In this document: one piece after another, positions 6,541 to 13,058 of the stretch | Position numbering within the stretch: the first letter of the stretch is position 1 | How the letters are laid out: the number at the start of each line of letters is the position of its first letter | Origin: Clostridia bacterium | GTDB lineage: Bacteria; Bacillota; Clostridia; Christensenellales; Aristaeellaceae | Assembly: GCA_017522345.1 (NCBI GenBank) | Contig: JAFWZN010000122.1 | Location: forward strand, 1 to 32,245 | Reading direction: 5' to 3' | DNA length: 32,245 nucleotides | Notes under the pieces: generated by a model | What the model was told of the DNA's origin: nothing | Databases searched by the model: none | The model's input: the letters and a program-made list of their open reading frames with translations, nothing else | Program-made: the position numbers and the translations under genes

Positions 6541-7593
6541 TTATTCCTCGTAGATATGAATTTTCTTTCCGAAGTCGGAGGATTGCGCGGAGGCGAACAG
6601 ATCGCGCATGGCGTGAATGGATTCGGACGCGTCAAGGCGGCTCGGGCGGTTGTCCAAAATCGCGGAGACGAATTCGTCGATTACGCCGGTGTTCTGAAGC
6701 TTGCCTGCCAGCTGGTCCTCGTTGGTCAACTGGTGATCAGGATTTTCCTTAATCACTGTTCCGTCCTTCTTTTCAAGAACCAAGCTATGATCGGGATCGG
6801 CGTAGAGCTTGATCACGCCTTCCGTCCCGTAGATGGTTGTGGAGTTGTCTTCCTGACCGTAGTTCGTCCAGCTGACGTGCAGCTGACCGATTACGCCGGA
6901 GGGCGTCTCCAAAATGCACATGCCGTTGTCATCGACCGAAATGAGCTCGCCTGTGGGGAGCTTTTTGTCGATGGTTCGAAGCTGAGCCGTAACGGAAGAA
7001 ATATGCTCGCCCAGAAGGTAGTGAATGAGGTCTACCTTGTGAACGCCCAGATCAGCCATTGCGCCAAAGGCGGCGATGTGCTTGTCGAAAAACCACGTGT
7101 TGTTCATGCCCGTCCAGATTTCGGGGCCGGGATGCGCAAAGCAGGTGTGGAAGGAAAGCGCCTTTCCGATGTCTCCGCGAACGATCATTTCACGCGCCTG
7201 CGTGTGCGCGGCGGAGAAGCGCTGATTCAGGCCAATGAGCAGATGCTTTCCGCATTTTTTCGCTTCAAGAACCATCTCTTCGCATTCGTGGGGCGTGACC
7301 GCCATGGGCTTTTCGCATAGAACATGCTTTCCGGCTTTTAGAAGCTGAATGGTGTTCTGCGCGTGGTGAATGTTGGCGGTGCAAACGCTGACAGCCTCTG
7401 CATCGGATGCAATCAGGTCTGAAAGAGAGGAAAATGCCTGTCCGCCGAAATATTCTGATAGGGATTTTGCACGGGTGCAATCGACGTCGTAAAATCCGAC
7501 GATTTCAACGTTCGGATTCATCTGATATTCGGGCGCATGGCGCAAAGAGGCGATTTTTCCGCAGCCGATAATGGCAACTTTTAATTTCTGCAT
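6541..7593 (-). CDS. Gfo/Idh/MocA-family sugar dehydrogenase
   Basis: A 350-residue NAD(P)-dependent oxidoreductase. The Rossmann start KVAIIGCGKIA (5-15), the signature LCEKPMAVT (92-100) and DLGVHKVDLIHYL (181-193) with the catalytic Asp/His are those of the family, which oxidises sugars, inositols or sugar acids. GGAGG precedes the ATG at 7593. It is the last gene of the CUT2 ABC operon, 15 bases after the permease stop, so its substrate is probably the imported sugar or a derivative. A hairpin terminator closes the transcript. The exact substrate cannot be read from sequence. Confidence 0.92.
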   Translation of the reverse strand: MQKLKVAIIGCGKIASLRHAPEYQMNPNVEIVGFYDVDCTRAKSLSEYFGGQAFSSLSDLIASDAEAVSVCTANIHHAQNTIQLLKAGKHVLCEKPMAVTPHECEEMVLEAKKCGKHLLIGLNQRFSAAHTQAREMIVRGDIGKALSFHTCFAHPGPEIWTGMNNTWFFDKHIAAFGAMADLGVHKVDLIHYLLGEHISSVTAQLRTIDKKLPTGELISVDDNGMCILETPSGVIGQLHVSWTNYGQEDNSTTIYGTEGVIKLYADPDHSLVLEKKDGTVIKENPDHQLTNEDQLAGKLQNTGVIDEFVSAILDNRPSRLDASESIHAMRDLFASAQSSDFGKKIHIYEE

Positions 7594-7608
7594 ACGATTT
7601 CCTCCGTG

Positions 7609-9579
7609 CTATTTGTCCTTGCGCTGCATAAGGACCGCGAAAATGATAATTGCGCCTATAAATGCGTTAGAGAGGAAGGCGTCGATGTGCAGAAGAATGA
7701 CGAGCGTATCCATGATGCCGATGATAAGAACGCCCAGAAGCGTTCCGATGATCGAGCCGCGTCCGCCGGCCATACTGGTTCCGCCGACGACGACCGCCGC
7801 GATGGCGCTCATCTCAAGGCCGCTTCCCGCGCTGGCTACGTCAACGCCTCTGAGACGCGCAACCTGCGTGATGGCAGCGATGGCGACGATCAGGCCCATG
7901 AGCATGTAGACCTTAATTTTGACCCTGTCGACATTAATGCCGGACAGGCGGCTGGTGCGCTCGTTGGATCCGACGGCGTAGATGTGACGGCCAAATGCGG
8001 TATGCTTAGAAATGATATACATGACGACGGCCAGAATGATCCAATAGAAAATCTGAAGGAGCATCAGATCGCCTAAGAATTTGATGGATTCGGGGAATAC
8101 GACAACCGCATCTTTATCAAAGATACGCGCGATTGCCTGAATGATCTCCTGCAGGGTGGCGTTTGAAATTACCTGGAATTCCTTGGGAACTTCGATCTTG
8201 GTGGATTTGGTGAAATACTGCGCAACCGAGCGCACGATGTTCATGACGCCCAAGGTTACAATGAAGGGGGGGACGCGCCCCTTCGTAATGCCGACGCCGG
8301 TTAAGCCGCCTAAGATTACGCCGGTCAAAAGGCCCGCGCCGATGGCGATGAGGAAATTCGGCCAGCCGGTCAGACCGTGGGCGGTGAAGAATCCGCTCTG
8401 AGAAACGTCTAAAATCACCATGACAACGGTCGCAATTCCGGCAAGGGTTGAACCAACCGCAAGGTCGATGCCGCCGGTAATGATGACAAAGGTCATGCCG
8501 AGGGCGACCATGCCGACGGATGCGTTGGAGCGAAGGACGTTTACCATGTTGATAAGCCATTTGCTCGCCCAGTCTCCGTAGGATTCAAAGGCGAAGTTCA
8601 TGGTGTTGCCGTGCGCATAGGTCAGGATAATGATCATTACGATTGCGGTGATGAAGGTGGAAAAAACGGGAACGTGCTTCCACGCATATGCAAATTTTCC
8701 CGGAATCAGGATTGCAATCAGCGCCACGGCCAGAAGAATGACGCCGGTAAGCGTGATAAAGATGTGCGCCTTTCCGATAAGAAGAACAATGCGCTCGGAA
8801 TTCGAAAGACGGTCGGCTTTGCTGACGGCGGCGGAAGCTTCGAGCGCAAGCTGGGCTTCGTTTACGATGAAATCGGTTTTTTCCTTAAGAGAAGCCGTCA
8901 TATCCAAAATAAGCTTATGCGCCTGCAAAAACGCTTCCAGCGTTTCGGGGGTATCATGCTTGGATTTCTGGATGGTTTCGCCCGCCCATTCGATATCGCT
9001 TCTGGCGTACACATCCTTTACACCCTTAAAGGCGGTATCAAGCTTGGATTCGGCGTTGTTGAGGGATTTGACCGCAGCGTCAAACTCGCTTTTCATCATC
9101 TGAAAGACAAGAAGATACGCGGTGTCCTCGACGGAATCCTTTTCGACTTCCATGCTTTCAAGAAGCGCCTTGTATTCTTCTGCGTTTTCAAGAAGCGCTT
9201 CTTCAAATGCCTTGAGACCTGAAAGATCCTCGGAGATGCCCTTGGCGGCGTTTAAGAGGCTGTCCACCACTTCGTCATTTATGCTGCCCGCCTGATAGCC
9301 GTCGTAAAGCGCCTGAACGGTTTTGAGGGTTTCGGTCGCTTCCTTAATGGCTGCGTCGGTCTGCTTGATGGCGGTTTCTGCCTTTTTAACGGCGGAAGGC
9401 GCTGTTTTTGCGGCGGAATCCGCGTGCTTCTGGATGCTGGCTTCGTGAGAAACGGCATCCTTATAACGGACGGCAAGCGCATGATCGGCGGTTTGGAATG
9501 TGTTTCCGACGATGCCCGCTGCAATCAGCGCTATGGAAACGATGAGGGCGACTGCGCCCAGAATTCTTGAAAGTTTCAT
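7609..9579 (-). CDS. CUT2 (RbsC-like) sugar ABC permease with added N-terminal extracytoplasmic domain
   Basis: A 656-residue permease, about twice the usual RbsC length. Residues 5-27 form a membrane helix. Residues 28-268 are charged, Ala/Lys/Glu-rich and almost wholly helical, probably a coiled-coil bundle. Residues 270-293 are a second helix. From about 300 to 656 is a normal BPD_transp_2 permease with GGIDLAVGS (369-377), GSNERTSRLSGI (537-548) and VVVGGTSMAGGRGSI. Positive-inside reasoning puts the extra domain outside. The ATG at 9579 overlaps the ATPase stop by four bases (ATGA), so translation is coupled. An in-frame extension upstream is out-of-frame ATPase sequence. The extra domain recalls four-helix sensor domains, but no homology is claimed. 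Confidence 0.93.
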   Translation of the reverse strand: MKLSRILGAVALIVSIALIAAGIVGNTFQTADHALAVRYKDAVSHEASIQKHADSAAKTAPSAVKKAETAIKQTDAAIKEATETLKTVQALYDGYQAGSINDEVVDSLLNAAKGISEDLSGLKAFEEALLENAEEYKALLESMEVEKDSVEDTAYLLVFQMMKSEFDAAVKSLNNAESKLDTAFKGVKDVYARSDIEWAGETIQKSKHDTPETLEAFLQAHKLILDMTASLKEKTDFIVNEAQLALEASAAVSKADRLSNSERIVLLIGKAHIFITLTGVILLAVALIAILIPGKFAYAWKHVPVFSTFITAIVMIIILTYAHGNTMNFAFESYGDWASKWLINMVNVLRSNASVGMVALGMTFVIITGGIDLAVGSTLAGIATVVMVILDVSQSGFFTAHGLTGWPNFLIAIGAGLLTGVILGGLTGVGITKGRVPPFIVTLGVMNIVRSVAQYFTKSTKIEVPKEFQVISNATLQEIIQAIARIFDKDAVVVFPESIKFLGDLMLLQIFYWIILAVVMYIISKHTAFGRHIYAVGSNERTSRLSGINVDRVKIKVYMLMGLIVAIAAITQVARLRGVDVASAGSGLEMSAIAAVVVGGTSMAGGRGSIIGTLLGVLIIGIMDTLVILLHIDAFLSNAFIGAIIIFAVLMQRKDK

Positions 9580-11084
9580 ACGCGTTCTTCCTCTCCGATT
9601 TGTTCGATTCTGCCACCGGTGGCTAAAAGCATGATGTTGTGATCGGTCAGCTGATCGCCGTCCAGCTCGCCCCTGATTTCGCCGTGGAACATTACGAGGG
9701 CGCGGTCGCACAGGCGGATGATTTCCTGCGCCTCGCTGGACAGGATGCAAATGGCCTTGCCCTGCTCGGAAAGGGAGAGAATAATGTCGTAAATCTCTTC
9801 CTTCGCGCCGACGTCAACGCCCTGCGTAGGATTGTCGAAAATAAGAATGCCGGGATCGGCGTTGAGCCATTTGGCGAGGACGACCTTCTGCTGGTTGCCG
9901 CCGGAGAGGCTTGTGATTTTGTCCTGCATGGAATCGAGCTTGATGGAGAGATTTTTTTTCTGCTTTTCCATTTGCGCCCGTTCTTTTTTGTGGTCGATCA
10001 GCATGAGGCGCGAAAGCTCCTCATAGGTGACGATCGACCCGTTTTCGAGGATGGTCAGATCCTTCAAAATGCCGTTTTCCTTGCGGTCTCTGGGAACATA
10101 GCCGATGCCGGCCTTATAGGCGCTGCGGGTGGTCTTCATGCGCAGGGATTTTCCGTTTACGATAATTTCGCCCGTGTAGTTCGGGTTTGCGCCGAATACG
10201 GTTTGAAAAAGCTCGCTTCGTCCGTCGCCCAGAAGGCCGGTAAAACCCAAAATCTCGCCGCGTCTTAAAGTGAAGGAAATATCTCTGAAGGTTCGACCCG
10301 AGGTCAGATTCTTTACAGACAGCGCTTCCGTCGTAATTTCGGCGTTTCTGGAAAGCTTTTCGGTTCTTACGTCGTGACCGATCATGGCGCGGGCGAGAGA
10401 GGCTTCGGTAGCGTCCTTAACGTCTCCGCTCAATACCAGAACGCCGTCGCGAAGGACGGAGAAGGTGTGGCAGATGGTCAGAATTTCGGGAAGCTTGTGC
10501 GATATAAAAATGATGCTGACGCCTTGGGATGAAAGCGTTTTCATCATGTTGAATACACGTTCAATTTCAACTTCGGTCAGGGACGTGGTTGGTTCGTCCA
10601 TGATGATGATGGTGGACTCCATCAAAAGCGCGCGGGCGATTTCGATAATCTGCTTATACGAAGCGTCCAGCGTGTGCACCATGGTGCGGGGATCCAGATC
10701 CACGTTCATGCGCTTTAAAACCTTTTCGGCTTCGCGGATCATATATTTGCGGTCAAGAAACAGGCCGTTTTTCTTTTCGCGGCCGATAAAGAGATTTTCG
10801 TAGATGGAAAGATCGGTGACAAGATTCAGCTCCTGATGAATGAAAGCAATGCCCGCGTTCATGGAATCGCGGGGAGATAAAAATCTCTGAACCTGTCCGT
10901 CCAGTGCTATTTCGCCCTTGTCAGCGGGGATAACGCCGCCTAAAATGTTCATCAGCGTCGATTTGCCCGCGCCGTTTTCGCCGATCAGCGCGCGGATTTC
11001 GCCCTTTTCAAGGGTTAAATCAACGCCCTTTAATACGATATTGCTGTCGAAGGCCTTTTCAATGCCTTTCATGGTGAGAGACAT
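9576..11084 (-). CDS. CUT2 sugar ABC transporter ATP-binding protein (RbsA/MglA-like)
   Basis: A 502-residue protein with two fused ATPase domains, as expected of RbsA/MglA/XylG proteins that energise pentose, galactose or inositol import. The first half has Walker A GENGAGKST (35-43) and Walker B IIMDEPTTSL. The second half has a degenerate P-loop (GFTGLLGDGRSEL) but an intact signature LSGGNQQKVVLAKWL and ILIFDNPTQGVDVGAK, typical of the class. The start at 11084 lies 91 bases after the binding-protein stop, past a hairpin; it overlaps the permease start by four bases. The sugar cannot be told. Confidence 0.95.
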   Translation of the reverse strand: MSLTMKGIEKAFDSNIVLKGVDLTLEKGEIRALIGENGAGKSTLMNILGGVIPADKGEIALDGQVQRFLSPRDSMNAGIAFIHQELNLVTDLSIYENLFIGREKKNGLFLDRKYMIREAEKVLKRMNVDLDPRTMVHTLDASYKQIIEIARALLMESTIIIMDEPTTSLTEVEIERVFNMMKTLSSQGVSIIFISHKLPEILTICHTFSVLRDGVLVLSGDVKDATEASLARAMIGHDVRTEKLSRNAEITTEALSVKNLTSGRTFRDISFTLRRGEILGFTGLLGDGRSELFQTVFGANPNYTGEIIVNGKSLRMKTTRSAYKAGIGYVPRDRKENGILKDLTILENGSIVTYEELSRLMLIDHKKERAQMEKQKKNLSIKLDSMQDKITSLSGGNQQKVVLAKWLNADPGILIFDNPTQGVDVGAKEEIYDIILSLSEQGKAICILSSEAQEIIRLCDRALVMFHGEIRGELDGDQLTDHNIMLLATGGRIEQIGEEERV

Positions 11085-11123
11085 GCCTGAGGTTCCCTCC
11101 TAATGCGTGTTTCCTTCATGAAA

Positions 11124-11156
11124 GCAGGCCATGACGGGGCTGCCATCATGGCCTGC
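11124..11156 (-). terminator. Intercistronic hairpin after the binding-protein gene
   Basis: An 11-bp perfect stem GCAGGCCATGA (11124-11134) pairs with 11146-11156 around an 11-base loop, between the binding-protein and ATPase genes. The tail has only three Ts, so it is likely a partial terminator or RNA stabiliser that lets the binding protein be made in excess. Confidence 0.6.
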
Positions 11157-11175
11157 GAACGGTTTAAAGAATCAA

Positions 11176-12129
11176 TTAATAGGGAGTGTTCTCGTCGAGG
11201 AACTCGAGAGCGTTGTCGCGGTCAACGATGGTGGTGGGATCGACGATCAGGTTCTCGATCTCTTCACCATTGATAACGGCTACCATGTTCTCGATGCAGG
11301 AAACGATCATGCTGGGGGAGTAGGTCGCGGAAGCTACCCAGATGTTCTGATAGGCTTCGTTCAGCATCATGTTGAAGTATTCCTGGCATCCGCCGCCGCC
11401 GGTGATGGCCTTAACGTCGGTGCGGCCGGCTTCGATGATGGCCTGCAGAGCGCCGATGGAGGTTTCGTCGTCGAGGGAGAAGACAGCGTCGATCTGGCTG
11501 TAAGCAGTCAGAGCGGCGGTCATGTCGTTGAGGCCGGCTTCACGGGTGAAGTCGGAAGCGATTTCAGCGATGATCTCGATGTCGGGGGCGTTCTCGGCGA
11601 GGTAATCCTTGAAGCCCTGCATACGGTCGTCGTTTACGTTGCCAGCGGCGGGCTTGCAAAGAGCGATAACTTTGCCGGCGCCTTCAAGCTTCTCAGCGAT
11701 GTAGCGGCCGCCTTCATAGCCCATGCCGTAGTTGTCGCCGGTCAGGCAGTACATGGACTCGGCATACTGCTCGTCAACATTGATGATCATGTCGAAGTTG
11801 TAGATCTTGATGCCGGCTGCCAGAGCCTTTTCAGCAGCGGTCTCAACGCCGGTGAACTGGGGCCATACAACGATGGCGTCTACGCCGAGGCCGATGAGGG
11901 TCTCGATCTGAGAGGACATTTCTTCAGCATCGGAAGAGGTGAGGAACTCATACTTGATGTCGAGGGAGTCGGCAGCAACCTGAGCATAGTAGGCGACGCC
12001 GCCTACCCAGCCGTGGGTGGTCGCGGGGGCGAGAATGCCGATGTAGGGCTTGTCTTCTTCGGCCATGGCAAAGGACATCATGCCAACAGCCATCATGAGG
12101 GCGAGTACGAGAGCGAGAAGCTTCTTCAT
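11176..12129 (-). CDS. CUT2 sugar-binding protein, periplasmic-binding-protein fold, no lipobox
   Basis: A 317-residue extracellular solute-binding protein of the RbsB type (Peripla_BP_4). It starts with a signal peptide MKKLLALVLALMMAVGMMSF and a probable cleavage after AMA (residue 23). The mature start PYIGILAPATTHGWVGGVAY and later GVDAIVVWPQF are usual for the family. There is no Cys at the cleavage site, so it is not a lipoprotein, unlike most Gram-positive binding proteins. The gene heads the ABC operon behind a good promoter and GGAGG. Its codons are noticeably more G/C-ending than its neighbours', as for a highly expressed gene. The substrate is unknown; pentose, galactose or inositol-like sugars are typical. 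Confidence 0.93.
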   Translation of the reverse strand: MKKLLALVLALMMAVGMMSFAMAEEDKPYIGILAPATTHGWVGGVAYYAQVAADSLDIKYEFLTSSDAEEMSSQIETLIGLGVDAIVVWPQFTGVETAAEKALAAGIKIYNFDMIINVDEQYAESMYCLTGDNYGMGYEGGRYIAEKLEGAGKVIALCKPAAGNVNDDRMQGFKDYLAENAPDIEIIAEIASDFTREAGLNDMTAALTAYSQIDAVFSLDDETSIGALQAIIEAGRTDVKAITGGGGCQEYFNMMLNEAYQNIWVASATYSPSMIVSCIENMVAVINGEEIENLIVDPTTIVDRDNALEFLDENTPY

Positions 12130-12148
12130 GGTGGATCCTCCTTAATAT

Positions 12149-12167
12149 TTCAGGTTTTAAACCTGAA
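12149..12167. promoter_or_regulatory. Symmetric operator-like site in the ABC promoter
   Basis: TTCAGGTTTTAAACCTGAA is a 9-bp inverted repeat with one central base, lying just downstream of the -10 box over the likely transcription start. It has no T-tail, so a terminator is unlikely. A repressor site is the simplest reading. No copy was seen at the other promoters of the window. Confidence 0.55.
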
Positions 12168-12170
12168 TGT

Positions 12171-12199
12171 ATTATAGCATTTTGGAACGTATATTTCAA
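12171..12199 (-). promoter_or_regulatory. Promoter of the sugar ABC operon
   Basis: On the minus strand TTGAAA (12199-12194) and TATAAT (12176-12171) are separated by 17 bases. The leader holds the symmetric site and GGAGG before the binding-protein ATG at 12129. Confidence 0.8.
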
Positions 12200-12260
12200 C
12201 CGAAAAATGAAGCTTTATAAACGTTTAAGAAATTTGTTCCATTTATACATAAAACAAAAA

Positions 12261-12287
12261 CCGCCCTTTGAGAAAAACAAAGAGCGG
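12261..12287 (-). terminator. Intrinsic terminator of the GH9-SDR operon
   Basis: CCGCCCTTTG (12261-12270) pairs with CAAAGAGCGG (12278-12287) with one mismatch around a seven-base loop. On the minus strand it is followed by TTTTTGTTTT. It ends 10 bases after the SDR stop codon. Confidence 0.85.
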
Positions 12288-12296
12288 AATACAAAA

Positions 12297-13043
12297 TCAA
12301 TACGGGCTTTCAAACTCGCTTTCAGCTTTTTTGACTGCGTCTTCCAGCGTCATGCCGGTGAAATGGGGCGCATTTAAGTATCTGCCGGATTTTTTGTCGT
12401 CCACGAATGCGCCCACGGCGATGCCCGGAATGGCGCTTTCGGGCGCGTTCGGGGCGTTGGGGCCGCCTAAGTCCGTTCTGCACCAGCCGGGATCGGTTAG
12501 GTTGATCATGACGTCGGTTCCCTGAACGGTGTGACCTAAGTCGATTGTGATTTTGTCAAGCGCGGCCTTGCTTGCGGAGTAACCCGCCTGATGGGGGTCG
12601 AGACGAATGCCGCTGGTCGTGTTCACGATTCTGCCGAAGCCTTTTTTTATCATCTTGGGCAGAAAGTGATACATGATCATCGCGGGGGCGATGGTGTTGA
12701 TGTTAAAGGATAAAGTGTAGTCGCTGACAGGCGTAGTCAGATATTCCGTGCGGTAGGCGATCTGCATGCCTGCGTTGTTTAGAACGATGTCGACTTCAAC
12801 GCCGAGTTCGTCAATTTTTTCAAGCATTGCTTTAACCTGATCGAGGTCGGAAAGCTCTGCTTCTACGCAAAAAGCCTTTACGCCCATCTGCGTGACCTCG
12901 CTGTACACCTTTTCCATATGGGAGAGCTTTCTTGCATGCAGAATGAGGTTTGCGCCCTTTTCCGCCATCATTTTTGCCGTAAGATAGCCGATTCCGCGGG
13001 CTGCGCCGGTAATCAGGCACCAGCGATTTTGCACATTTACCAT
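12297..13043 (-). CDS. Short-chain dehydrogenase/reductase (SDR)
   Basis: A 248-residue classical SDR. TGAARGIG (12-19) is the cofactor loop, NNAG (89-92) the structural motif, and Ser144, Tyr155 and Lys159 (YSASK) the catalytic set, followed by DPGWCRTDLGG. It reduces or oxidises a carbonyl/alcohol with NAD(P)(H); the substrate is unknown, although the setting suggests a sugar or polyol. GGAGAAACGCAT precedes the ATG at 13043. It lies 15 bases after the GH9 stop on the same strand and ends at a good terminator, so GH9 and SDR form a two-gene operon. Confidence 0.92.
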   Translation of the reverse strand: MVNVQNRWCLITGAARGIGYLTAKMMAEKGANLILHARKLSHMEKVYSEVTQMGVKAFCVEAELSDLDQVKAMLEKIDELGVEVDIVLNNAGMQIAYRTEYLTTPVSDYTLSFNINTIAPAMIMYHFLPKMIKKGFGRIVNTTSGIRLDPHQAGYSASKAALDKITIDLGHTVQGTDVMINLTDPGWCRTDLGGPNAPNAPESAIPGIAVGAFVDDKKSGRYLNAPHFTGMTLEDAVKKAESEFESPY

Positions 13044-13058
13044 ATGCGTTTCTCCTTT

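Noticed and set aside
6496..7320. Long open frame (274 codons) on the plus strand inside the dehydrogenase gene
   Set aside because: It is antisense to a well-supported Gfo/Idh/MocA gene, shows no family motif and no ribosome site; high-GC third positions keep the frame open.
8776..9498. Permease extension as a chemoreceptor gene fused by a sequencing error
   Set aside because: The frame is continuous from a coupled ATGA start through both parts, no HAMP or signalling domain is present, and topology is coherent.
11131..12177. Open frame of 348 codons on the plus strand across the binding protein gene
   Set aside because: Antisense shadow of the strongly biased codon use of the binding-protein gene.
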